Under the pieces are notes generated by a model. It was given only the letters and a program-made list of their open reading frames with translations. It had not been told where the DNA came from and did not search any database. This document shows positions 7,371-15,800 of a stretch of 34,312 bases of DNA, piece by piece (positions within the stretch are counted from its first letter, which is position 1; each line of letters opens with the position of its first letter). Position numbers and translations under genes: made by a program. Source of the stretch: Clostridiales bacterium (GTDB taxonomy: Bacteria > Bacillota > Clostridia > Saccharofermentanales > Saccharofermentanaceae); NCBI GenBank assembly GCA_017617935.1, contig JAFZVF010000084.1, positions 1-34,312 of the forward strand, written 5' to 3'.

Positions 7371-7987
7371 GCGAAGAACCGGTTAAGATCACGAAGGCAA
7401 CGGAAGAAAAAGGCAAAAAGAATTCAGCCGGAAGCGTAATCAAGCTGATCCTTATCTATATTGTGATCTACCTGGTTTGCTCGGCCATGTTCGTGGCGCT
7501 TTTCCACACGGGACTCCTCAAGGGCATGAACGTCCTCATGTACAGGGGCATTGCCTTTATCGTGCTAACTGGAATCGTGTCCGCCATTGTAATGGGCATC
7601 ATTAGGAAATTCTGGAAGTTTGTCACCATAAGGGACGTCATAATGATGTTCGTCATCTTCTGCTGCGTCAACACCGTACTCTTCACGCTTGTTCCGGTTA
7701 CCGTCGAAAGGTCGGTATCCGTCTTCATGCTGAGCTACATGGATGAGAACTCGGATAAGGCTTTTACGCAGGACTCGGTAGGAGACGTCTTCACTTCCAA
7801 ATACGTCAACGATTACGGCGCTTTTGAAAAGCGCTTCAACGAGCAGGTCGTAACGGGAACGATAGAGAAAAACGCTGACGGCACTTATTCAATAACCGAG
7901 AGGGGCCGCTTTATCGTAAAGATCTTCAGGACCCTTGCTGAATGGTTCGATACCGACAGACGACTTGTCTATCCAAATGAGAACTGA
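7367..7987 (+). CDS. Hypothetical membrane protein, three predicted TM helices
   Basis: 206 residues, family not recognised. After a charged N-terminus (1-22) there are three hydrophobic stretches at about 25-47, 57-78 and 86-110, then a soluble C-terminal part of about 95 residues. That part contains VERSVSVFMLSYMDEN and a segment GTIEKNADGTYSITERGRFIV that looks like a winged-helix or beta-hairpin element. It is the last gene of the SDR-maf operon, overlapping the zinc-ribbon gene by 4 bases, and is followed by a bidirectional terminator. No enzymatic motif is visible. Confidence 0.65.
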   Translation: MSEEPVKITKATEEKGKKNSAGSVIKLILIYIVIYLVCSAMFVALFHTGLLKGMNVLMYRGIAFIVLTGIVSAIVMGIIRKFWKFVTIRDVIMMFVIFCCVNTVLFTLVPVTVERSVSVFMLSYMDENSDKAFTQDSVGDVFTSKYVNDYGAFEKRFNEQVVTGTIEKNADGTYSITERGRFIVKIFRTLAEWFDTDRRLVYPNEN

Positions 7988-8010
7988 AAAAGGCATTAAA
8001 GTTGGAAACT

Positions 8011-8042
8011 AAAAAGCTGCAAGGATTGCTTGCAGCTTTTTT
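8011..8042. terminator. Bidirectional terminator between convergent operons
   Basis: AAGCTGCAAG (8014-8023) pairs with CTTGCAGCTT (8029-8038) around a 5-nt loop. A run of A on the left and T on the right makes it usable from both strands. It lies between the stop codons at 7987 (+) and 8048 (-). Confidence 0.92.
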
Positions 8043-8047
8043 GTCGA

Positions 8048-10189
8048 TCATTCCTTGATGGTCTTCCAGACCTTGGTCGTACCGCCGCTCGCCCTTTGGT
8101 ACAGGTGGATCCTAATGGAGCTCCTGTCCATCTTCGAGACGTCGATGTTGGCGCTGTAGTATGCTCCGTTTGCGTCATCGCCGCGGTCGAGCAGGACGTA
8201 CTGCGGATTGTTGACGGATCTCTTGTCCCAGACGTAGACGTATACGACGCTGATGTCGTTCGGATTGGCAAAACCGGAAGCCTTTACGGTCATGGTCTTG
8301 CCGTCCTCAGAGAAGGAGATGCCCGTATCGGCGTTCTCTGATTTCCTGATCTTTCTCGATTGTTCAAACATGAGGTTGTTGGAGAAGAGCCCCGTCTCGG
8401 AATAAACGAGGTGCTCAGTTCCCTTGGAATCCTTGGCGCTTATCTCAAGAGTGCTCGGAACGCCCATCTTAAGCGAAGTCACTTCAAGAGTTGCGTTATA
8501 GATCCTGTCTCCGTCGATCTTCATGTCGGAAGTGGAGATGACGCTGCCGTCAGCACCCTTCATACGGGCAACATAGCCTTTGGTCTTTGCGTTGATGTTC
8601 TCTGTTCCGGAAAGCCCGATAAGAGCGTATTTCTTGTTGCCGTCCTTGCCAAACTTGACGTCGCAGCAGAGGATGTGCGAATAAGATATCGTGTCGTAAT
8701 CGAAAGGATCCCAGCGGCTGATCTTTTCGTTCATGAACTCGGAGTTTTTGGCAAGTTCAGTGTTTACGTAGTCTTCGCCAAACTCTTCGAAAAGCGTCTT
8801 TTTCGAGGAATAGAGGTTTGTTCCGAGGCCCAATCTGTCACCTTCGATCTTGCAGCCCATAGCGGCAAGCGTGGTAGGGAACAGGTCGAGGGTACAGAAT
8901 TGACGGTCGCTGTTTTGCTCAGGCTTTACGACTGAGTTGATCACGGCGGTAAAGGTCTTTCTGTCGTACGTTGCGTCTATGCCGTCCAAAAAGTCCTTAT
9001 CCATTGTGAGATGATCGCCGTTAAGTACGATCGTGGTGTTTTCGTAGAAGTCCTGCTGCTTGATCCAGTCGATGAATTCCTTGATTTGTCTGGATGAGCA
9101 GGCCATGACGTTGGCGTACTGCGTGCCGTATTCGTCTTTGCACAGCGGGCAGACGTAACCGTCCTCAAAATGGGTATCGACTGTAAGAAGGGTAAGGTTG
9201 AAAGGTTCGTTCTTTGACGCGAGGGTCTTGAGCTCGTCCTTTGCAAAGGCGAAGAGCTTCTGGTCTTCGAAGCCCCACCAGACCTTATAGTCCTTTGAAG
9301 GAAGCATATTGTTGTTCAGTGCCAGATTATAGTCGAAAAGCTTATAGTTGCCGTGACCGCCGAAATAAACGCCGCGTCCGCCGAACTCAACGGGTGAGCC
9401 TACCATAAGCTCGTTGTTATAGCCTTCCTTCTTAAGGATGTCTCCAAGAACCGTTGCTCCGGGATAGAAGGATTCCTGCTGTGAAGCAGCATTTCCGACG
9501 CCGCCGGTGACGGGAAGGCCGGATGATTGTGCGACCATGCCGCCCATCGTATAAGTGGTGCCGAATGAGGTCCTTGCGCCGTTGATGTGCTGCTTGTCTC
9601 CGGAAAAGCAGTCATTTTCCATTGCGATCTTGGTGAGTTCGGGAATGCAGTTGTAATCCAATGCACCGCCTGAATTCTTGTCGGCATAAGTAGTCTCAAG
9701 GGACTCAAGATAGATGTAGATGAGATTGCGCTTTTTCTCGGGGAAGGTAATGGAAACCTTTTCAGGATCGGCATAGTTGTCTTTTATGAAATCCGAGTTT
9801 GTGTTCTTCGCGGTGAAATACTGGATCACCTTGTACCTGTTAATGAATATGCAGGCTGAGATCCCCAAAAAGACTACAAGGGCGGAGACGAGGACGACGT
9901 TTACCGTCTTGACGGTCTTCTTCTTGGCTTCTTTTTTCTTCATTACCGCTTTAGTGATGAAGAAAGCGGCAGTGACGGCGAGCGATGGGATGAGTGCCCG
10001 GAAGACGAAACTCATGAGGACGCCCGATTCGGTTCCTCCCACCGGCGAAGTGATGTGGAAAACTATCTGGTCAAAGCCTACGTCAGGCCAGACGTACATT
10101 GTCCACAATGCCGAGAATGCGAGCAGGGAAGTGAAAAACACCAGCAGTGCAATGAGAATGGTTAACAATACTTTTCCGAATTTCTTCAT
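8048..10189 (-). CDS. MdoB/LtaS-like phosphoglycerol transferase with C-terminal Bsp-type domain
   Basis: 713 residues. The first 120 hold about three TM helices (7-30, 55-80, 95-118). An extracellular sulfatase-fold catalytic domain follows (about 150-480), with metal-site YLESLETT (E162), the nucleophile region TSFGTTYTMGGMVAQ (a Thr near 211-214), VDTHFEDG (338-344) and NGDH (390-393). The YTMGGMVAQSSGLP stretch is closer to MdoB/OpgB than to classical LtaS. Such enzymes transfer glycerol phosphate from phosphatidylglycerol onto a glycan or polymer outside the membrane. Residues about 620-713 (VYVYVWDKRSV, IRIHLYQRA) resemble GBS-Bsp-like repeats found on surface proteins. The gene lies 19 bases after trpS and near a YfhO-like gene, consistent with lipoteichoic or glycolipid polymer work. 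The exact acceptor is unknown. Confidence 0.82.
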   Translation of the reverse strand: MKKFGKVLLTILIALLVFFTSLLAFSALWTMYVWPDVGFDQIVFHITSPVGGTESGVLMSFVFRALIPSLAVTAAFFITKAVMKKKEAKKKTVKTVNVVLVSALVVFLGISACIFINRYKVIQYFTAKNTNSDFIKDNYADPEKVSITFPEKKRNLIYIYLESLETTYADKNSGGALDYNCIPELTKIAMENDCFSGDKQHINGARTSFGTTYTMGGMVAQSSGLPVTGGVGNAASQQESFYPGATVLGDILKKEGYNNELMVGSPVEFGGRGVYFGGHGNYKLFDYNLALNNNMLPSKDYKVWWGFEDQKLFAFAKDELKTLASKNEPFNLTLLTVDTHFEDGYVCPLCKDEYGTQYANVMACSSRQIKEFIDWIKQQDFYENTTIVLNGDHLTMDKDFLDGIDATYDRKTFTAVINSVVKPEQNSDRQFCTLDLFPTTLAAMGCKIEGDRLGLGTNLYSSKKTLFEEFGEDYVNTELAKNSEFMNEKISRWDPFDYDTISYSHILCCDVKFGKDGNKKYALIGLSGTENINAKTKGYVARMKGADGSVISTSDMKIDGDRIYNATLEVTSLKMGVPSTLEISAKDSKGTEHLVYSETGLFSNNLMFEQSRKIRKSENADTGISFSEDGKTMTVKASGFANPNDISVVYVYVWDKRSVNNPQYVLLDRGDDANGAYYSANIDVSKMDRSSIRIHLYQRASGGTTKVWKTIKE

Positions 10190-10208
10190 AAGCTATATCC
10201 GCAGGCGT

Positions 10209-11198
10209 TCAGATCCTTCCGAAACCTACGGCTTTCCTGACTTTCTCGTATTTTTCGGAAGCGATCCTTATCGTATAATCGCGTCCCGCGTCAAGGATCT
10301 CGTCGATCCTTCCGCTGTTAATGATCTCGTTGTACTTCTCCTGCATGGGCATGAGCTTGGCAACGACGGCGTCAGCGGTTGCCTTCTTAAGGTCGCCGTA
10401 TCCACCGCCTTCGAACTTGGCAACGGCATCCTCGATGGAACTGCCTGAGAAGACGGAATAGATCGTGAGGAGGTTGGATACGCCGGGCTTGTTCTCTTCG
10501 TCGAACTTGATGACGCCGTCGGAATCCGTAACAGCGGACATGATCTTCTTGCGGATGTCCTTTTCGGAATCTGAAAGGAAGACGGAAGCCTTGGGATTGG
10601 CCGTTGACTTGCTCATCTTCTGCTCGGGGTTCTGAAGGTCTCTGATCTTTGCGCCTACGGAAGGGATGAGGGGTTCAGGGATCTTGAAGAGTTCGCCGTA
10701 ACGGTTGTTGAACCTGATCGCGATGTTGCGGGCGAGCTCGACGTGCTGCTTCTGGTCGATTCCGGTAGGAACGTACTTGGGATCGTAGAGAAGGATGTCC
10801 GCGGCCATGAGGTCAGGGTAGGTGACAAGACCCTCGGTAAAGGTCTCGTGCAGGGCTGACTTTGCCTTGAACTGGTGCATTCTCGTGAGATCGCCGTGAG
10901 GCGTGTGGCATTCGAAGATCCAGGAGAGGTTTGCGTGATAGAGGTTCTCAGACTGGATGTAGATGTGCATGTTGGGAAGATCGGGATCGACGCCGCAAGC
11001 GATGTACATTGCGATGGCGTTGATGATGTTCCTGTGAAGGGCTTCGGGATCCTGGGGAACGGTGATGGCGTGCATGTCGGGAACGAAGAGGAACGTCTCA
11101 TAGTCGTTCTGGTAGTTGACGATCTGGCTCACGCCGCCCGCGTAGTTTCCTATCGTAAGAGCGCCGCTCGGCTGCAGTCCCGTAAGAAGTCTTTCCAT
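10209..11198 (-). CDS. trpS: Tryptophanyl-tRNA synthetase
   Basis: 329 residues from ATG 11198, the usual TrpS size. The start is chosen because GGAGG lies upstream at normal spacing; a 9-residue extension to 11225 has no support. Class I motifs are clear: the HIGH-equivalent TIGN in LQPSGALTIGNYAG (residues 7-20), DQKQHVELARNIA, and KMSKS in NPEQKMSKSTANP. The cytoplasmic enzyme charges tRNA-Trp. The MdoB-like gene follows 19 bases downstream and is probably co-transcribed. No T-box leader is present, unlike the acyl-CoA synthetase gene. Confidence 0.97.
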   Translation of the reverse strand: MERLLTGLQPSGALTIGNYAGGVSQIVNYQNDYETFLFVPDMHAITVPQDPEALHRNIINAIAMYIACGVDPDLPNMHIYIQSENLYHANLSWIFECHTPHGDLTRMHQFKAKSALHETFTEGLVTYPDLMAADILLYDPKYVPTGIDQKQHVELARNIAIRFNNRYGELFKIPEPLIPSVGAKIRDLQNPEQKMSKSTANPKASVFLSDSEKDIRKKIMSAVTDSDGVIKFDEENKPGVSNLLTIYSVFSGSSIEDAVAKFEGGGYGDLKKATADAVVAKLMPMQEKYNEIINSGRIDEILDAGRDYTIRIASEKYEKVRKAVGFGRI

Positions 11199-11232
11199 AT
11201 TTATAGCCTCCGATATTAAAAACAAGGATAAT

Positions 11233-11238
11233 ATTATA
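11233..11238 (-). promoter_or_regulatory. Promoter -10 element for trpS
   Basis: A perfect TATAAT on the minus strand, about 35 bases upstream of the trpS start. The -35 is imperfect (TTGTAA at a short spacing of about 15, or TTGCTT at about 19). The region overlaps the divergent promoter of the YfhO-like gene. Confidence 0.55.
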
Positions 11239-11252
11239 CTTTGATAATAAGT

Positions 11253-11281
11253 TTTACAAGCAAAATGAAGTTTGCTATACT
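11253..11281 (+). promoter_or_regulatory. Promoter of the YfhO-like operon
   Basis: TTTACA (11253-11258), a 17-base spacer and TATACT (11276-11281). Start of transcription 7-8 bases on would fall at 11288-11289, which is the ATG chosen for the gene. Confidence 0.65.
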
Positions 11282-11288
11282 CACCCGT

Positions 11289-14120
11289 ATGAAAAAAAGG
11301 AACTACATAGCTTTATATACGCTTGTCTTTGCCGTCATGTCGGCAGCTTTCGCGTTAACCATTTACCTGAACGGCAAGACCCAGATCTGCAATTTTGACG
11401 GCACCGGCCAACACATAAAGGCGCTCGTCTATTATTCGGAGTGGATCAGATCGATCCTTAAAAACATATTCGTCAATCACAAGTTTGAGATCCCGAGCTG
11501 GTCATTTTCAATTGGATACGGAGCGGACGTTCCCACTTCGCTTCATTACTATGCGGTCGGCGACCCATTTGCGCTCTTCTGCGTGTTCTTCTCCGCGAAG
11601 AACATGCGCTTGTTCTATGAACTTTCAATATATCTGAGGCTTTGGTGCGCGGGACTTGCGTTCTCCTTCTTCTGCTTCGGCAAGAAGGATATGAAGATCA
11701 CTTACACCTCGGTGATGGCGGGCGCGTTCACGTATATCTTCTGCGCCTTCGCGCTGGTCAACAGCGTCAAGCACCTTTTCTTCCTGACGCCCATGGTGTT
11801 CCTTCCTTTGGTACTGATCGGCGTTGACAGGCTCCTTGAGAAAAAGTGCCCATGGGTCTTCATCTTCGCAGTCTTTTTCTCCGCGGTATCCAGCTTTTAC
11901 TTCTTCTACATGATCGTCTTCGTCACGGTTCTCTATGCGGCGTTTGAACTGTTCATTCCGTTCAAGGGGATCGATATCAAGAAGACTCTCTTAAACATTG
12001 GAGCGCTCGCAGGATATGCCATTTTAGGCGTCATGATGAGCGCCTTTCTGCTTCTTCCGGTCATCCTTTCGTTCTCGGGCGATTCAAGGACGGAGAACAA
12101 GGTCGTCTTCGACATGCTCTATCCTTTAAGCTATTACGAGAACTTCCTTTCGAGCTACCTTTCGTTCCATGCGGTCGAGGGAGGCGAATGGGCGAATTTC
12201 GGATACGCTTCGCCAGCGCTCATTGCGATATTCCTCCTTTACCACGGAAAGACTGAGGATTCCATAAAAAAGCGCCTGCGCGTAGCCTTTGCGGTATTTA
12301 CCCTGTTCTTCATGTTCCCCATCGTGCAGTACGTCTTTAACGGCTTGTCCTATCCTTCGGCCAGATGGCATTTCGGATACAGCCTGCTCGTTGCTTACGT
12401 CCTGACCTTCATGTGGCCCGAACTGACGAACCTCACGAAAAAGGCCGGAAGCTACCTCTGCATTCCGTTCGGCATTTACCTGGTCTTGTGCGTGATCCTG
12501 CCGATGTCGCGCACGGTCAACGTCATGATTCAGCTCTGCGTTGCCGCCTTAGCCGTTGTGATCGGACTCTTGCCGTTGATCAAGAACACGGAAAAGATCC
12601 GCAAGGCAACAGGGACCTTGATGCTCTCCGTTTGCGTGATCTCAATAGCGGTCAACGCCGTTTTCGGCTTCATCGAGTTCTTCGATCCGAACATTGCGCC
12701 CACGATGCTCGAACAGAACCAGGTCGCCAACAGCCTTGAGCCTGAAGAGGCCGCGATTATGGCGGAAAAGGCCGACAAGTCGTCTTTCTCAAGATATACG
12801 TATATCGATGGAGACATAATCACCGCTTGCAACGATGCAATGATGTACGGGCTTTACAGCACGGGATATTACATGAGCATGGTAAGCCCTGCGGTCTCCC
12901 AGTCCTTTGCCGAGAACCTCGTCGAACTCAAGATGGTCTCAAGATTCCTTGGGCCTGACTCCAGGACTGCGCTCGAGGAACTGGGCTCGGTCAGATACGT
13001 TGTATGCAACAATCCCGCTCTCGTGCCTTACGGCTATGAGAAGGTTTCTGACAATGCCGGCAAGAATACGGGAAAGAACTATTCCATCTACGAGAACAAG
13101 AATCCGCTTCCTCTCGGATATACTTACGACACTCTTATTTCCAGGGAAAAGTTTGACGCCATGGAGGTTTCAGGCAGGCAGGAGGCCATGCTCCAGGGCG
13201 TGGTATTAGACGGCTATGACAATGCGCTCGGATTCAAGACCGACGATTTTACGACGACCGGAGAGAAGGTCAAATACACCGTTTCAGGACTTAACGGCAT
13301 CGTGAAGGATCAGGACGGTTCGTTCGTAGCCTTGAGCAAGAACGCCACGATCAACCTGACGGTAAAGACCCCCGAAAACTGCGAGACCTATCTCGGCATA
13401 AAGGGCATGAGATACATGGGCATTAGCGAATATGAAGCCCTCCAGATCAACGGCAAGTGGGATTCGAAGTCGCCTGAGGAACAGCGCAAGATATTGAACG
13501 ATAAGACGCATTACATTGAGCCGAACGCGCAGATGATGACCGTCAAGACGATCGGAGGCTCGGGCATCTCGATGAGGATCTTCAACTTCGTCACCAGGAA
13601 GTACCAGAGATACAACGGCCGCACTGATTTTTTCATCAACACCGGATACAGCGAAAAGTCCAAGAACATGATCTCCATCACGCTCCCCGAGCGCGGAAAA
13701 TACACTTTCGACGAGCTCTACGTTTTCTGTCAGCCCATGACGAACTACGACGGTCAGGTCAAGAAGCTTTCCGAAAACGTCCTTGAAGAGGTCGATCTGC
13801 ATCAGGTCGGAAACTCGACGAGCCGCGTTACCGGAAAGATAACTTTGGACAAGGCGAAGGTCCTCTGCATTTCCATTCCGTACTCTACGGGCTGGTATGC
13901 TTACGTTGACGGTAAACTGACAAAGATCTACCAGGCCAATTCGATGTTCATGGGACTGCCTCTTGAAGCTGGCACGCATGAGATAATCCTTGTTTACAGG
14001 ACGCCCGGAAGCAGGGCCGGAACAGGGTTCACCGAGATAGGCGTCGCGATCTGCCTGATGCTCTACGTGGCACGCCGTAAGAAGGCGGCAGACGCGAAAG
14101 CAGCGGAAAACAAGCAGTAA
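11289..14120 (+). CDS. YfhO-family membrane protein (GT-C-like)
   Basis: 943 residues with many hydrophobic helices over about 1-470, a larger extracytoplasmic part, and a final TM helix near the C-terminus (TGFTEIGVAICLMLYVARR). The N-terminal half carries family features such as GKTQICNFDGTGQH after the first helix, IPSWSFSIGYGAD and HYYAVGDPFALF. Near the C-terminus YSTGWYAYVDGKLTKIYQANSMFMGLPLEAGTHEI is typical of YfhO proteins. YfhO in Bacillus is implicated in adding sugars to lipoteichoic acid from lipid-linked donors. Upstream in-frame starts (TTG 11241, ATG 11265) lie inside the promoter, so ATG 11289 is preferred; it has no Shine-Dalgarno. It heads an operon with 14126, 14826, 15791 and 16491. 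Confidence 0.85.
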   Translation: MKKRNYIALYTLVFAVMSAAFALTIYLNGKTQICNFDGTGQHIKALVYYSEWIRSILKNIFVNHKFEIPSWSFSIGYGADVPTSLHYYAVGDPFALFCVFFSAKNMRLFYELSIYLRLWCAGLAFSFFCFGKKDMKITYTSVMAGAFTYIFCAFALVNSVKHLFFLTPMVFLPLVLIGVDRLLEKKCPWVFIFAVFFSAVSSFYFFYMIVFVTVLYAAFELFIPFKGIDIKKTLLNIGALAGYAILGVMMSAFLLLPVILSFSGDSRTENKVVFDMLYPLSYYENFLSSYLSFHAVEGGEWANFGYASPALIAIFLLYHGKTEDSIKKRLRVAFAVFTLFFMFPIVQYVFNGLSYPSARWHFGYSLLVAYVLTFMWPELTNLTKKAGSYLCIPFGIYLVLCVILPMSRTVNVMIQLCVAALAVVIGLLPLIKNTEKIRKATGTLMLSVCVISIAVNAVFGFIEFFDPNIAPTMLEQNQVANSLEPEEAAIMAEKADKSSFSRYTYIDGDIITACNDAMMYGLYSTGYYMSMVSPAVSQSFAENLVELKMVSRFLGPDSRTALEELGSVRYVVCNNPALVPYGYEKVSDNAGKNTGKNYSIYENKNPLPLGYTYDTLISREKFDAMEVSGRQEAMLQGVVLDGYDNALGFKTDDFTTTGEKVKYTVSGLNGIVKDQDGSFVALSKNATINLTVKTPENCETYLGIKGMRYMGISEYEALQINGKWDSKSPEEQRKILNDKTHYIEPNAQMMTVKTIGGSGISMRIFNFVTRKYQRYNGRTDFFINTGYSEKSKNMISITLPERGKYTFDELYVFCQPMTNYDGQVKKLSENVLEEVDLHQVGNSTSRVTGKITLDKAKVLCISIPYSTGWYAYVDGKLTKIYQANSMFMGLPLEAGTHEIILVYRTPGSRAGTGFTEIGVAICLMLYVARRKKAADAKAAENKQ

Positions 14121-14125
14121 GAGCC

Positions 14126-14851
14126 ATGCTGTACGTGCTGACCGCGCTTAAATGCGAAGCGGCCGCGTTGGAAGGCCTTCCGGGAAAGCATATCGTTACG
14201 GGCGTTGGGAAAAACGCCTGCAAGGCCCTTGAAAAGATCGAACTTGAATCAACAGACGGCGTAATAAACGTAGGCGTTGCAGCCGGAGCTTCAGACGGTT
14301 GTTATCTTGCAAGCTCCGTTGCCAACATGGAGACCGGAAGAAGGTTTTATCCCGACATGCCGTCCGGCATCTTTCTGCCGGAACTGCCGCTCTTGACCTC
14401 GCCTGAGATCGTGACCCATATAGAGCCCGGCTTCCTTTACGACATGGAGGCTGCGCTGGTCTTAGAATACGCGATGAAAAAGGTTGCGCCGTCAAGGATT
14501 GCCATTGTCAAGGTGGTCTCTGACGACGGCAGGAGAAGGCCTTCTGCCAACGAGGTCACCGCTTTAATTAGAAGTTACCGGGATGAGATCGCCAAGATAA
14601 TGGCGGTGATTGAGAATGCTCCCGAAAAGAAGGACTACATGCCACTTGATCCCTCCGTAATGGACGAGCTGAGGCTTACGCAATACATGAGATGCGAATT
14701 CGAAGACCTCGTGCATTACTGCGTCGTTTCAAACAAGATGGAAAAGCTCGAAGGCATATTGGAAGAAATGCGGAGATCGGGCGTCCTTCCGGTCAGCGAC
14801 AAACGCCAGGGAAGGAGGGTATTGGATGAGATTTTCGCACGTATACGTTGA
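14126..14851 (+). CDS. Nucleosidase/nucleoside-phosphorylase-like protein
   Basis: 241 residues. The N-terminal two thirds resemble the MTA/SAH nucleosidase and purine phosphorylase fold: YVLTALKCEAAAL at the start, INVGVAAG (like NTGSAGG of MTAN), YDMEAALVLEYA (the ribose-binding MEA motif) and KVVSDDG (the SD catalytic-aspartate motif). The C-terminal third is different and helical, ending in EGILEEMRRSGVLPVSD. It is encoded five bases after the YfhO-like gene and overlaps the next, radical SAM, gene by 26 bases. MTA/SAH nucleosidases also split 5'-deoxyadenosine, the inhibitory by-product of radical SAM enzymes, so clearing that product is a plausible role. This is inference; the substrate is not shown. 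Confidence 0.75.
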   Translation: MLYVLTALKCEAAALEGLPGKHIVTGVGKNACKALEKIELESTDGVINVGVAAGASDGCYLASSVANMETGRRFYPDMPSGIFLPELPLLTSPEIVTHIEPGFLYDMEAALVLEYAMKKVAPSRIAIVKVVSDDGRRRPSANEVTALIRSYRDEIAKIMAVIENAPEKKDYMPLDPSVMDELRLTQYMRCEFEDLVHYCVVSNKMEKLEGILEEMRRSGVLPVSDKRQGRRVLDEIFARIR

Positions 14852-15800
14852 GAACAAGGCAAGAAGATACCCCCTTACCGAAGAAATCCTCAAGAAGAAC
14901 GGGGATTGCAGCGTCATAGAGATAGAACACTACAAGGACGTTTTTGACAGGCCGAGACAGGATTCACAGGCGCAGAAGAAGGATCCCGCGCTGATCCTTG
15001 CGGTCAGGGAGGGCTCGCGCATCTTCAAGGGCGCGCCCGTCTGCCAGTCTTTCGGCCAGAGGAATTTCTACTATTCGAGCTGCGTGATGAACTGCCTTTT
15101 CGACTGCGAATACTGCTATCTGAAAGGAATGTATCCGTCTTCAAACATCGTCGTCTTCGTCAATTTCGAGGATTACGCAAATGATGTAAGAGAGCTCCTC
15201 AAAGAAGGCTCACTCTACGTTTGCGCCTCTTACGACACGGACCTCATCGCCCTTAACGGACTTACAGGGCTTGCCGACCGGTGGATAAGCCTGGCGGAAG
15301 AAAACGAAGGCCTTTTGGTCGAGCTTAGGACGAAGGCTGCGCCTTTGGAACTGAAGAACGTTCCGAACGTGATATACGCGTTCACACTGTCGCCCGATGA
15401 GATTGCCAAAAGGTATGAAAGAAACGTGCCGTCGGCCGATGACAGGATAAAGGCCGCTGCCCGTGCGGTTGAAAAAGGATGCAAGGTCAGGCTTTGCTTT
15501 GACCCCATGATACTCACTGACGATTGGGAATCGGTCTACGGCGGTTTTGCGGACCATGTCGCAGACAGGATCGACTTCTCCGAACTGACCGACGTGAGCG
15601 TCGGCTGCTTCAGGATCTCAAAAGAATATCTCTCTTCAATGCGAAAAAAGTGCTTGGATTCCGAGAATGCGTGGTACCCTTATGTTATAAGGAACGGCGT
15701 CGCCCAGTATGAGGAGGATGCCGACCGAAAGATGCAGGAATTCATGTGCGCGGAGCTTTCCCGCCATATCGCTGAGGAGAAGATATTTACATGGAACTGA
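14826..15800 (+). CDS. Spore-photoproduct-lyase-like radical SAM protein
   Basis: 324 residues. The radical SAM motif CLFDCEYC gives C90, C94 and C97 for the 4Fe-4S cluster, and the surrounding CYLKGMYPSSNIVVFVN matches the SPL family pattern (CYLQ...N). Later parts (SLYVCASYDTDLIALNGLTG, VELRTKA, AFTLSPDEI, VRLCFDPMIL) also follow SPL. SPL repairs the thymine dimer of UV-irradiated spore DNA by a 5'-deoxyadenosyl radical. This protein is a relative and may act on another substrate. The start at 14826 follows GGAAGGAGGG and overlaps the nucleosidase-like gene; the end overlaps the SDR gene by 10 bases. Tight coupling suggests the three proteins work together. Confidence 0.85.
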   Translation: MRFSHVYVENKARRYPLTEEILKKNGDCSVIEIEHYKDVFDRPRQDSQAQKKDPALILAVREGSRIFKGAPVCQSFGQRNFYYSSCVMNCLFDCEYCYLKGMYPSSNIVVFVNFEDYANDVRELLKEGSLYVCASYDTDLIALNGLTGLADRWISLAEENEGLLVELRTKAAPLELKNVPNVIYAFTLSPDEIAKRYERNVPSADDRIKAAARAVEKGCKVRLCFDPMILTDDWESVYGGFADHVADRIDFSELTDVSVGCFRISKEYLSSMRKKCLDSENAWYPYVIRNGVAQYEEDADRKMQEFMCAELSRHIAEEKIFTWN

